From Actinophytocola sp963826035 (lineage in GTDB: Bacteria > Actinomycetota > Actinomycetes > Mycobacteriales > Pseudonocardiaceae), in NCBI GenBank assembly GCA_963826035.1, contig CAWGVZ010000003.1, positions 62,001 through 126,000 on the forward strand: a DNA stretch of 64,000 nucleotides, written 5' to 3'. This document shows positions 55,345-63,068 of the stretch, one piece after another (position 1 is the first letter of the stretch; each line of letters begins with the position of its first letter). The notes under the pieces are model-generated. The model was not told the DNA's origin. It searched no databases and saw only the letters and a list, made by a program, of their open reading frames with translations. Made by a program: the position numbers and the translations under genes.

Positions 55345-55950
55345 ATGTCGCGACAACGCGGTCGAGACATGACAGTCGTCCGTTTACTGCGCCGCCGGGC
55401 AGTTCGCTGGGTGGTCGCCGGGCTGGTCACGGTCGTCGCCGTGGGCGTGGTGGTCGGCGGAGTGCTGCTCTCCCCGCGGTCGGGGCTCGACGAGCAGCTC
55501 AACCGGCGGGCGGTGGCGGCACTCGAGCAGACACCACCCACCGCGACCTCCCCACATGCGGGGCACGGCGGTCCCGCGAACCCCGACCGGCGAGTGGACA
55601 CCGACGGGCACGAGCTGCGCTGCGTGGCAAAGGTTTTCGGTCACGACCCACCCGGCGCGTCGTCGATCGACGAGGTCAGCGTGAGCTACGCCCACCGCAT
55701 GTGCGCCGCGATCGGCCCCGGCCTGGCGTGGCCGGCCTCGATCCGGGAGGCCGGACCGGTCGCGATTCGGCTCGGCACTCCGGACACGCTGATCCTGCCC
55801 GAGAAGGCGCTTCCCGAGGTCCCCGACGCGAACTACACCGACCGCATCCGCTCCGTCATCCCGGAACGCCACCTCGAGCAGGCGCTCGCCTTCGCCGACT
55901 TCGTCGATCCCGACGTGGCCGAGGAGCTGCGCGATCGCGTCGAAGAATGA
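55345..55950 (+). CDS. Unknown membrane-anchored extracytoplasmic protein
   Basis: 201 residues from ATG 55345 (GAGGAG upstream). Basic N-terminus (RLLRRRAVR), one helix WVVAGLVTVVAVGVVVGGVL, a His/Gly/Pro-rich linker (ATSPHAGHGGPANPDRRVD) and an outer domain with two Cys (HELRCVAKVFG, YAHRMCAAIGPG) ending FADFVDPDVAEELRDRVEE. No family recognised. The CebR box upstream suggests expression with cellulose-degrading genes; it may be a redox or surface partner. Confidence 0.6.
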   Translation: MSRQRGRDMTVVRLLRRRAVRWVVAGLVTVVAVGVVVGGVLLSPRSGLDEQLNRRAVAALEQTPPTATSPHAGHGGPANPDRRVDTDGHELRCVAKVFGHDPPGASSIDEVSVSYAHRMCAAIGPGLAWPASIREAGPVAIRLGTPDTLILPEKALPEVPDANYTDRIRSVIPERHLEQALAFADFVDPDVAEELRDRVEE

Positions 55951-56031
55951 TCAGCGCACGACACTGGTCGCGCTCCCGAAAGTTACGAAAGGTTCACATT
56001 TGGTTACCGGTCAGTTATGCTGAAAATAGTC

Positions 56032-56045
56032 TGGGAGCGCTCCCA
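56032..56045. promoter_or_regulatory. CebR-type operator (perfect palindrome)
   Basis: TGGGAGCGCTCCCA lies 30 bp before the start of the LPMO gene. Confidence 0.88.
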
Positions 56046-56074
56046 GCGCTTCTTCAATGACTGAAGGAGGCATG

Positions 56075-56776
56075 GTGAGAAAGCGAACTTTCGCGATGGT
56101 CGGGGCCGTCATCGCCGCCGCCGGTTTGATGTTGAGTCTGGTGAGTGTCGGCACGTCGAGTGCCCACGGGGCGGCGTTGATGCCCGGGTCACGCACCTAC
56201 CTGTGCTACAAGGACGGGCGTGCCGACACCGGCCAGATAATCCCGCAGAACGCCGCGTGCCAGGCGGCGTTCGACAAGGGAGGCGCGACACCGTTCTACA
56301 ACTGGTTCGCGGTGCTGCGCTCCGACGGCGCGGGTCGCACCGAGGGCTTCATCCCCAACGGGAACCTGTGCAGTGGCGCCGCGACCGTCTATAACTTCAG
56401 CGGATTCGACATCCCGCGCACGGACTGGCCGGTGACCCACCTGACGTCCGGCGCCAGTGTCCAGGTCAAGTACAACATGTGGGCGGCGCACCCTGGCCGG
56501 TTCGACCTGTACATCACCAACAGCTCGTACAACCCGAGTCAGCCGCTGCAGTGGAGCAACCTCAACCGCCAGCCGTTCAGCAGCGTGGTCAACCCTGCGA
56601 CATCTGGCTCGGTCGGTAGCGAGGAGGGGCACTACTACTGGAACGCGTCGCTGCCCTCCGGTCTGTCCGGAAGGCACATCATCTACTCGGTCTGGACCCG
56701 TTCGGACAGCACGGAAACGTTCTACGGTTGCTCGGACGTCGTCTTCGACGGAGGCAACGGTCAGGTCACCTACTAG
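56075..56776 (+). CDS. AA10 lytic polysaccharide monooxygenase, cellulose-type
   Basis: 233 residues. Signal peptide ends at SSA, giving mature N-terminal His in HGAALMPGSRTYLCYKDG, the first copper ligand of the His brace. The second is in NMWAAHPGRFDLYITNSSYN. Other AA10 features: paired Cys, NPATSGSVGSEEGHYYWNAS, SGRHIIYSVWTRSDSTETFY and the ending CSDVVFDGGNG with the axial Phe. No CBM is attached. It cleaves crystalline cellulose oxidatively outside the cell. GTG 56075 is preferred: AAGGAGG is four bases upstream, whereas ATG 56072 would leave only one. Confidence 0.92.
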   Translation: MRKRTFAMVGAVIAAAGLMLSLVSVGTSSAHGAALMPGSRTYLCYKDGRADTGQIIPQNAACQAAFDKGGATPFYNWFAVLRSDGAGRTEGFIPNGNLCSGAATVYNFSGFDIPRTDWPVTHLTSGASVQVKYNMWAAHPGRFDLYITNSSYNPSQPLQWSNLNRQPFSSVVNPATSGSVGSEEGHYYWNASLPSGLSGRHIIYSVWTRSDSTETFYGCSDVVFDGGNGQVTY

Positions 56777-56782
56777 TTCGTG

Positions 56783-56825
56783 CGAAACCGCGCCCTGCGA
56801 AGAAGACTTGCGGGGCGCGGTTTCG
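56783..56825 (+). terminator. Terminator hairpin after the LPMO gene
   Basis: CGAAACCGCGCCC at 56783-56795 pairs perfectly with GGGCGCGGTTTCG at 56813-56825, loop 17 nt, 6 bp after the stop. Confidence 0.85.
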
Positions 56826-57005
56826 TGTTCGGACCGGCGACCGGTCCCAGGGGTTCACGCGTGCTTGCCGACCTGCCACCTGCCGTATGCCTGGCGACCG
56901 GCTGTGCTTGTCATGCCGCTGATCAGGGCGAGGTCGAGACGTAGGAGGATCTCCGCCTGAGGTCCGGGTGGGCCAGCGAGGTTGGCGGTCCTGAAGGGGG
57001 CGGGT

Positions 57006-57584
57006 GTGCAGTCGTTCTTGCAGCAGCTACCAGCGTTGATCGGGGTGTTCGTCGGCGTGTTGGCAACCTATGCGGCCACTTCGGCCGCCGAGCGTGCGCG
57101 ATGGCGGCGGGCTCAGGCGGTCCGGTGGGATGACCGACGGCTCACCGCATACGTCGAGTACGCCCACGCGGTGAAGAAGTTGATCTCCTTGTCCGTGCGG
57201 CTGGCCGCCCATCGCGGCGTCCACCCCGACATCGACCGGCTTGCTCCCGAGGTGGGAATGCCGGCGCTGGCCGCCGCGGAGGAGGAACGCACGATGAAGT
57301 GGGAGGCCGTCCTCCTGTTGGGGACCGACCGGACGGTGGTCGCCGCCCGCGCCTGGCACCAGAGCGTGTTCGGCCTGAAGCGGCTTGCCGCCGGCGAGCC
57401 GGTCGAGAATACCTGGGCGGACGCGGTGGAAGCCGTCAGCCGGGCCCGTCAGGAGTTCTACCAGGCCGCGAAACGTGACATCGGGATCGCCGCGGGAGGG
57501 GCGTCGGAGAGTTACGAATGGCAGTTGGCCAAGCTGACCCGCCTCAACGAGGATCACCGCTCGGCCGGTGAGATCGCCCGGTAG
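57006..57584 (+). CDS. Unknown protein with N-terminal membrane anchor
   Basis: 192 residues from GTG 57006 (AAGGGGG five bases upstream). One N-terminal helix (LPALIGVFVGVLATYAATSA), then a mostly helical cytoplasmic part starting AERARWRRAQAVRWDDRRLT and containing WEAVLLLGTDRTVVAARAWH and FYQAAKRDIGIAAGG. Proteins of this layout are common in streptomycetes, often called hypothetical. Convergent with the diiron-protein gene, 43 bp apart. Confidence 0.55.
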   Translation: MQSFLQQLPALIGVFVGVLATYAATSAAERARWRRAQAVRWDDRRLTAYVEYAHAVKKLISLSVRLAAHRGVHPDIDRLAPEVGMPALAAAEEERTMKWEAVLLLGTDRTVVAARAWHQSVFGLKRLAAGEPVENTWADAVEAVSRARQEFYQAAKRDIGIAAGGASESYEWQLAKLTRLNEDHRSAGEIAR

Positions 57585-57627
57585 ACCCGAGAGCCTGCTG
57601 CCAGTCCCGCAGCGACCCGATGCGCCG

Positions 57628-58611
57628 TCAGGAACGGGTGGTACTCAGGATCGCCGTCGCCTCCGCGAGATCCATGTAGCGCAGGCGGGCTTCGGACATG
57701 TCGTCGGTCCACCGTTCGGCGATGTCGTACCGCTCCATCGGAGTGGTCTCCAGCAGCTTGCGGCCGGGGAACACCTCGTAGCCGTCGAGCAGGTCGGCGT
57801 GTTCCCGCATGCCTTCCTGGAAGAGGTTCTCGCGGCGCAGCACGTACTTCAGGACGGGCACCTCGTCCCAGAGCCGGCGGCCGGCCGTCACGATCTCCAT
57901 GACCCGTGGCCGGTAGTCCGGGTTGCGGATGAGGTGCTCGCGCACGATCGAGCTCCCCACGGTCAGGTGCCGGATCTCGTCGATCCCAGCGCCCCGGGCG
58001 ATCTCGCCCGCCGCCGGGTCGAGTCGGTCCCACTTGCGCTCGCTGAGCTCCGCGGCGGGCGCCAGTACCCCTTCCACCACGATCGTGAAGGCCGCCACGG
58101 CACCGACGAAGTCACCGTCGTCGCGCAGCGTGCTGACCACGAACTCCTCGATGGGCGCGAGCACCTCGGTCGTGTACTCGGCCGACAGCTCGGCGATGGT
58201 CTCGTGCAACCGCTCCGCGGGCACCCCGAGCTCGACGAGGTGGTTGCGGAAGACCATCGCGTGCCTGGCCTCGTCCAGTACCTGCGTGGCGAAGAACTCC
58301 ATCTCCGGAATCCCCGGCGCGTCGGCCACGAAGTACGACAACGCCCTGGTCGCCCGCTCCTCGGCCACCGAACGCCAACCCAGCTCCAGGATCAACGCCT
58401 CGCGAAGCGGGCCGGGCTCGCGCATGAACTCGGGCGTGCCCGCGGCCACGGCATGGCCGGTGGCCGCTCGTCCGGCGAGGGTGCCCTGTGCCACGGCGGT
58501 CAGCCAGTACACGAGATCGCAGTCGCGCGTGGTCATGGTCAGGTTCATGGCGCCGTCGAGCAAGTTGGGCGCCAGATCGAAGTCGGCTTCCTGTGGTACT
58601 GAGTGCGTCAT
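57628..58611 (-). CDS. Ferritin-like diiron protein, VlmB-like
   Basis: 327 residues from ATG 58611 (GGAAGAGGG upstream). Two four-helix-bundle metal motifs are visible: SVAEERATRALSYFVADAPG with LDEARHAMVFRNHLVELGVP, and VVEGVLAPAAELSERKWDRL with GIDEIRHLTVGSSIVREHLI, each a Glu followed about 28-30 residues later by D-E-x-R-H. This is the layout of diiron N-oxygenases and of VlmB from valanimycin biosynthesis, which as I recall acts late in azoxy formation. It ends an operon with flavin reductase, membrane protein and N-hydroxylase genes, 22 bp after the reductase stop. Substrate unknown. Confidence 0.72.
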   Translation of the reverse strand: MTHSVPQEADFDLAPNLLDGAMNLTMTTRDCDLVYWLTAVAQGTLAGRAATGHAVAAGTPEFMREPGPLREALILELGWRSVAEERATRALSYFVADAPGIPEMEFFATQVLDEARHAMVFRNHLVELGVPAERLHETIAELSAEYTTEVLAPIEEFVVSTLRDDGDFVGAVAAFTIVVEGVLAPAAELSERKWDRLDPAAGEIARGAGIDEIRHLTVGSSIVREHLIRNPDYRPRVMEIVTAGRRLWDEVPVLKYVLRRENLFQEGMREHADLLDGYEVFPGRKLLETTPMERYDIAERWTDDMSEARLRYMDLAEATAILSTTRS

Positions 58612-58633
58612 GCCCTCTTCCTTTCCTGTACTT

Positions 58634-59188
58634 CTATGTCCGGCCCAGCGCGGCGACCTGGCCGGGCGAATGCGTGGCTTCCCGGGGCAGGGTGCGGAGC
58701 GTTCCGTCGTGCAGCCGCCCGGCGTAGTGCAGGAGGGGCCCGCCTTCCTCGTTGCGAGCGGTGACGACCTCGCCGAGCAGCACGTTGTGATCACCGGCCG
58801 GGACGGTCGCGGTGAGATGGCAGCCGAGCGACGCCAGCGAACCCCTGATCCACGGCGCTCCGCTGAACGCGTCGGGTTCCCACTCGAGATGGTCGAACTG
58901 GGCCAGCCCGTGGGGACGGCCGGGATCGGCGAACCAGCCGGCGAGCGCCGCTTGCCGCGTGGACAGCACGTTCACCGCGAAGCGCCTGGCCTGTCCGATG
59001 GCCCGGGTGATGCCCGACCTCTCGCGCAGGCACACGCCGACCAGCAGCGGCTCCCGCGACACGGCGGCGACCGAGGAGACCGTGGTGCCATGCACGAGGT
59101 CGCCGTGCCAGACGGTCAGCACGGCCACACCGGTCGTGAGCCGGCGAACCGCCTGGCGCAGCATCACGTCCAGTTCGGCCGCCATCAT
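58634..59188 (-). CDS. Flavin reductase (HpaC/VlmR type)
   Basis: 184 residues with the FMN-reductase split-barrel: AVRRLTTGVAVLTVWHGDLV, HGTTVSSVAAVSREPLLVGV, CLRERSGITRAIGQARRFAV, NVLSTRQAALAGWFADPGRP and ATVPAGDHNVLLGEVVTARN. Supplies reduced FAD/FMN to a two-component monooxygenase, here most likely the N-hydroxylase two genes upstream. ATG 59188 overlaps the membrane-protein stop (ATGA), so they are translationally coupled. Confidence 0.88.
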   Translation of the reverse strand: MMAAELDVMLRQAVRRLTTGVAVLTVWHGDLVHGTTVSSVAAVSREPLLVGVCLRERSGITRAIGQARRFAVNVLSTRQAALAGWFADPGRPHGLAQFDHLEWEPDAFSGAPWIRGSLASLGCHLTATVPAGDHNVLLGEVVTARNEEGGPLLHYAGRLHDGTLRTLPREATHSPGQVAALGRT

Positions 59189-59682
59189 GCGCCGGGTACC
59201 CCGGCCGCGTCCGGAGCCGGCTTGGCGCTCACCGCTGGGGTCCCGGCGGAGAGTTCGTCGATCAGCCGGCGGTAGCCGGGCGCCGCCTGCGGCTCGAACG
59301 GCAGGCTGAACGGCTTGAGGAAATTTCCCCAGATGCCGCGGTCACCGAGGATATGGAAGGGAATCGCGAGAAGTGCCCACTCCCAACCGATGGTGAATCC
59401 CCAGATCGCGACCACCGCGCCCTGCGTGATCATGCTGTGCATGATGTTGTAGGCGATGTAGTAGTTCTTCGAGATCCGGCCGTCCGGGCTGCGCCGGAAC
59501 GCGATCGCGCCGGGAATGTAGCCGATCACGTCGATGTAGACGAACAGCAGGATCGCCGGTATCCAGCGGATGTCGCTCCAGTTCACGACGATGAGGACGG
59601 TGGCGACGGCCCAGGCGACCACGTACTCGGCGCGGTGGAGCCGGAAGGTGGTCGGACTCTCGAACGGGTTCTTGACGTCCAT
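59185..59682 (-). CDS. Small integral membrane protein, VlmO-like
   Basis: 165 residues from ATG 59682 (GGGAGGGAT upstream). About four membrane helices (EYVVAWAVATVLIVVNW, IPAILLFVYIDVIGYIPGAI, MHSMITQGAVVAIWGFTIGW, EWALLAIPFHILGDRGIWGN) with His in MHSM and FHILGDRG that could bind metal. The position between N-hydroxylase and flavin-reductase genes matches VlmO in valanimycin-type clusters, reported (as I recall) to take part in N-N bond formation. Assignment rests on context and size. Confidence 0.6.
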   Translation of the reverse strand: MDVKNPFESPTTFRLHRAEYVVAWAVATVLIVVNWSDIRWIPAILLFVYIDVIGYIPGAIAFRRSPDGRISKNYYIAYNIMHSMITQGAVVAIWGFTIGWEWALLAIPFHILGDRGIWGNFLKPFSLPFEPQAAPGYRRLIDELSAGTPAVSAKPAPDAAGVPGA

Positions 59683-59718
59683 GGCGGGAATCCCTCCCTG
59701 ACATGATGGGTTGTTTGG

Positions 59719-60855
59719 TCAGGTCAGCCGCAGCGGCCGGCCGGTGAAATAGTCGACAAGCGCCTCCGCCATCGCCGTACGTGACGGCGGGTGGTAGGCC
59801 AACGCGCGAACGGCGGCGATGAGGTAACCGATATCGGGCGACCGAATGAACGCGATGCCGCCGAGAAGCTCGGCCGCCAGATCCGCGGCCTCCCGAAGCG
59901 CCTGCTGCGCCGCGTATCGGGCCACCAGGACCGCCGAGACGGCGGCGTCGCCGGTCAGTCCGTCGCCGATGGCCCGGGCAACGCCCTCGACCAGAGCGAC
60001 CGCGGACTCGAGCTGGATGGCCGCCTGCGCCCGGTCGGTCACGCTCCCCCGGCCCTTGTCCAGTGCCTGCTCGACGAGAGCGCTCGTGGCGCCCACGTAG
60101 ACCGACGTCGCCAGCATCTCGAACCAGGCGAAACCGATGGTCTGCAGGTCGTCGAGCCGGTCGGGGGCGTCCGGTTCGGAATGGATCACGAGGTCCGCCG
60201 GCACGAACACGTCGGTCAGCCGGACCTCGTCGCTCTCCGCGCCGGCCAGTACGTCGCTGAGCCAGAACTTCTGCACGGTGATGCCCGGCGAGCCGGCCGG
60301 AATGAGCAGCAGGGCGAGCGTGGGAGTCCCGTCCACCGGCACCGCGGCGCTGGCCGTGAGCACGTCCATCGACCGGGAGAGGCTGCAGGGTTTCTTCCCG
60401 CCGTTGACCACGTAGCCGCCGTCGACGGCACGGGCGGTCACCGACGGGACGACGATGTTCGCCCCCGGCTTGCCCTCGGCCCATCCCGAGGCCACGAGGA
60501 GATTGTCCGGTGCGATCGTGGCCAGGAGCTCCAGCTGCGCGGCGGTCAGCCGTCCGGCGCGTGCCGCGAGCGAGAAAAGCGTGGCCACCGTGTAGTGATG
60601 CATGGTGGTCGCCGCCCCCAACGATGGCGAGTACGACGACATCGCCCGAACGACGCGCGCCGCGTCGAGCGCGCCCACCCCCATTCCGCCGTAGCCGGCC
60701 GGCACCATCAGCCCGGGTCCGCCGAACTTGCGGAATATGTCGAGAACCGGCCCGCCGGGCGCCTCGCGTTCGGCCAGGGGGATTTCCGCGAGAGCGGCAC
60801 ACATGCCCGGGTGGTAGCGCTCGCACACCTCACGTGCCTCATCAAGTGAGCGCAT
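59719..60855 (-). CDS. Acyl-CoA-dehydrogenase-fold flavin monooxygenase, VlmH-like amine N-hydroxylase
   Basis: 378 residues from ATG 60855 (GGAG eight bases upstream). ACAD fold: helical N-terminus (KFGGPGLMVPAGYGGMGVGA, AAARVVRAMSSYSPSLGAAT), beta barrel (GWAEGKPGANIVVPSVTARA, DGGYVVNGGKKPCSLSRSMD, SDVLAGAESDEVRLTDVFVP), helical C-terminus (AADLAAELLGGIAFIRSPDI). True acyl-CoA dehydrogenases have a catalytic Glu and CoA contacts that I cannot place here. With a coupled flavin reductase and VlmB/VlmO-like genes it fits the isobutylamine N-hydroxylase VlmH group. It would turn a primary amine into a hydroxylamine. Confidence 0.72.
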   Translation of the reverse strand: MRSLDEAREVCERYHPGMCAALAEIPLAEREAPGGPVLDIFRKFGGPGLMVPAGYGGMGVGALDAARVVRAMSSYSPSLGAATTMHHYTVATLFSLAARAGRLTAAQLELLATIAPDNLLVASGWAEGKPGANIVVPSVTARAVDGGYVVNGGKKPCSLSRSMDVLTASAAVPVDGTPTLALLLIPAGSPGITVQKFWLSDVLAGAESDEVRLTDVFVPADLVIHSEPDAPDRLDDLQTIGFAWFEMLATSVYVGATSALVEQALDKGRGSVTDRAQAAIQLESAVALVEGVARAIGDGLTGDAAVSAVLVARYAAQQALREAADLAAELLGGIAFIRSPDIGYLIAAVRALAYHPPSRTAMAEALVDYFTGRPLRLT

Positions 60856-60986
60856 CAATAATTCTCCGATCTAATTCAGGTGATCGAGAATCGCACTATT
60901 CTCCCGATATCATCGCAGCCGTCTCTGACATCGACCTGACAGGAAATGCATCAGATCACCTACGGCTGCCGGAATGGCGAGAGGGT

Positions 60987-61712
60987 TCAGCGGGGCCGGG
61001 CGAATGCCCGCCGTTCGTCGTCGCAGACCACCCAGAACCGACAGCCGTCGAGGTGGTCGTTCACGACGCCGAGCGCCTGCATCGCGGCGTACACGGTCGC
61101 AGGCTCGACGAAACGGAAGCCACGCCTGTGCAGCTCACCGGAGAAGGCTTCCGATTCGCGGGTCGACACGGGCAACGCGGTCACGGTCAGCGCCGGCCTG
61201 CCGGCCGGAGCCTCAAAGCTCCACAGCAGCCCGGCCAGGGAGATACCCTGCTCCCGCAGCCGCACGGCCGCCCGGGCGTTGCCGATGGTGGCCAGGATCT
61301 TGCCCCGGTGCCCCACGATCGCCGAATCGGCGAGCAGCCGTGCGACATCGGCATCGGTGAACTCCGCCACCGCCGAGAGATCGAAGCCGGCGAAGGCTTT
61401 GCGGAACCCGTCACGCTTGCGGAGGATGGTCAGCCACGAAAGACCGTTCCGGAACCCTTCCAGACACAGCTTCTCGAAGATCTTCTCGTCGCTGCCGACC
61501 GGCCGCCCCCACTCCCTGTCGTGGTAGGACCGGTACTCGGGCGCGGCCACACCCCAGGGACACCTGCGGATCCCGTCCGCACCGATCTGGAACGCGTGGT
61601 CATCTATCAGTGTGGGCCCGGTAGCGGTGCACTGCACGGCCCAGCCATGAACACGAACGCGCAGCCGGCCGGCCGCGGCGTCGAAACCATTGGACGGCAC
61701 GGCATTGGACAT
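60987..61712 (-). CDS. tag: DNA-3-methyladenine glycosylase I
   Basis: 241 residues. HhH-family glycosylase with zinc-ligand landmarks: RRCPWGVAAPEYRSYHDREW (Cys, His), IFEKLCLEGFRNGLSWLTIL (catalytic-region Glu), FTDADVARLLADSAIVGHRG, NARAAVRLREQG, and VVNDHLDGCRFW (His-x3-Cys). An extra N-terminal stretch of about 45 residues precedes the usual start. ATG 61712 has GGGAGG six bases upstream; ATG 61718 is too close. Removes alkylated adenine from DNA. Its place among metabolite genes suggests self-protection against a DNA-alkylating product, but it may be an unrelated housekeeping gene. Confidence 0.9.
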   Translation of the reverse strand: MSNAVPSNGFDAAAGRLRVRVHGWAVQCTATGPTLIDDHAFQIGADGIRRCPWGVAAPEYRSYHDREWGRPVGSDEKIFEKLCLEGFRNGLSWLTILRKRDGFRKAFAGFDLSAVAEFTDADVARLLADSAIVGHRGKILATIGNARAAVRLREQGISLAGLLWSFEAPAGRPALTVTALPVSTRESEAFSGELHRRGFRFVEPATVYAAMQALGVVNDHLDGCRFWVVCDDERRAFARPR

Positions 61713-61765
61713 TTGCATCCTCCCGTTCGTCGCTTTTCCTCTATGCTGGCAGGTATCTTTGCCGG

Positions 61766-61777
61766 TGGCAATTGCCA
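61766..61777. promoter_or_regulatory. 12-bp palindrome in divergent promoter
   Basis: TGGCAATTGCCA lies midway between the divergent starts of the glycosylase and methyltransferase genes, where an operator controlling both could sit. No cognate regulator is known. Confidence 0.35.
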
Positions 61778-61879
61778 GTGCCGTGGTCAGCACAATGTCA
61801 GCACAAAGTCGGGGCCGCCTGACAAGATGGAACCGGCGTACGCCCAATGCCACGGCGACGCACAATATGAGGAGAGCCT

Positions 61880-63001
61880 ATGACCACGTCGGATAATTCC
61901 GTCAGGCTGTCACCACACCAGGTCGGGCCTGAAATCGAGGAGGCGCTACGCCGCTACCCCGGCGTAGCGCGCGCCCGCGTTCTCCGCGACGCCGGCGGCC
62001 GGCTGGTGGCGCAGGTACTGCCCTGGGGCACGCATTCCGTCACCGCCGACACCGGCGTACTCGCCGAGCTGGCGGGTATGAACATGGCCGAGACGCGGTT
62101 CCTCCACGACGAGATCTTCGTCGACGAGGTCTACCTGCGCGGCGGGATCGTGCTCCGAGAGCATGCGGTGGTGTTCGATGTCGGCGCGAACATCGGGATG
62201 TTCAGTCTCTTCGTCGGGGCACGCTGCCCGTCGGCGCAGGTGTACGCGTTCGAACCGGTGCCCGAGGTGTACGCCAAGCTCGCGCACAACGTCGATGAGC
62301 GCGGCCTCACCGTCCGGCCGTTCAACTACGGTCTGTCCGATCGCGACCAGGACGTCTCGTTCTACTACTACCCGGACATCTCGATCATGTCCTGCCGCCA
62401 CGACTACATCAACTGGGACAACGAGGTCGACCTGATCAAGCGGTATGTCGCGAACGAGCGAAAGGATGGCCCGCCTGGGCGCGCCGAGCATCTGGCCGAG
62501 GTCGAAGGGCTGGTGGCCAAGGATTTCGAGTTCGTCGAACGCCGGTGCCGGCTCCGCAAGGTCTCGGACGTGATCGACGAGGTCGGAGTTCGCACCATCG
62601 ACCTGCTCAAGATCGACGTTCAGCGTGCCGAATACGACGTGCTCAACGGGATCGAGGCCCGCCATTGGCCGCTGATCCAGCAGATCAGCATGGAAGTCCA
62701 CGACGAGGCCGGCTCACCGACCCACGGCCGGGTCGAACAGGTCACCGCAAGACTGGCCGCGGAAGGGTTCGAGGTCAAGGTCGAGGTCGAGGAGATGCTT
62801 CGCGACACCGGCCGCTATGCCGTGTATGCCATCCGGCCCGGCTCCGAGAACGACCCGCGCCCGGTGGTGGCGGCCGCCGGCTCCGCGCACGCGGTCGAGC
62901 CCGAGCACGTGGCACGCTGGCTAGCCGCCCGCCTGCCAGCGGACCACTTGCCGGACCAGGTGGTCGTGGTCGACGCCCTGCCCCAACCACCCGCGGACTA
63001 G
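61880..63001 (+). CDS. FkbM-type methyltransferase embedded in an NRPS adenylation-domain tail
   Basis: 373 residues from ATG 61880 (GAGGAG six bases upstream). Residues about 10-45 read GPEIEEALRRYPGVARARVL and GGRLVAQVLP, the part right after core A8 of an adenylation domain. About 50-320 is an FkbM SAM methyltransferase (VVFDVGANIGMFSLFVGARC, QVYAFEPVPEVYAKLAHNVD, IDLLKIDVQRAEYDVLNGIE, ISMEVHDEAGSPTHGRVEQV). The last 30 residues, VARWLAARLPADHLPDQVVV and VDALPQPPAD, are the stretch before A10, whose NGK-D motif is missing. The arrangement is that of methyltransferase-interrupted A-domains without the main AMP-binding part. Predicted O- or N-methylation of an intermediate. Confidence 0.8.
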   Translation: MTTSDNSVRLSPHQVGPEIEEALRRYPGVARARVLRDAGGRLVAQVLPWGTHSVTADTGVLAELAGMNMAETRFLHDEIFVDEVYLRGGIVLREHAVVFDVGANIGMFSLFVGARCPSAQVYAFEPVPEVYAKLAHNVDERGLTVRPFNYGLSDRDQDVSFYYYPDISIMSCRHDYINWDNEVDLIKRYVANERKDGPPGRAEHLAEVEGLVAKDFEFVERRCRLRKVSDVIDEVGVRTIDLLKIDVQRAEYDVLNGIEARHWPLIQQISMEVHDEAGSPTHGRVEQVTARLAAEGFEVKVEVEEMLRDTGRYAVYAIRPGSENDPRPVVAAAGSAHAVEPEHVARWLAARLPADHLPDQVVVVDALPQPPAD

Positions 63002-63011
63002 AGCCCGTCAC

Positions 63012-63068
63012 ATGCCTGGAACGACGCCTTCCTGACGTTGGACGTCAGGAAGGCGTCGTTCCAGGCAT
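63012..63068. terminator. 27-bp perfect hairpin between convergent genes
   Basis: The 27 bp at 63012-63038 (ATGCCTGGAACGACGCCTTC...) are repeated exactly in inverted order at 63042-63068, loop TGG. TTAAAA-like sequence follows on the plus side. Works as a bidirectional terminator. The unit may be a dispersed repeat of this lineage. Confidence 0.8.

Noticed and set aside
55980..56010. Fourth KdpE-like site (TTACGAAAGGTTCAC) before the LPMO gene
   Set aside because: It shares only the ACGAAA core with the kdp/permease motif and lacks the GACGCC half.
61880..63001. Complete NRPS adenylation-methyltransferase didomain
   Set aside because: No AMP-binding core motifs (A3-A7) are present upstream; only the end pieces of an A-domain flank the methyltransferase.
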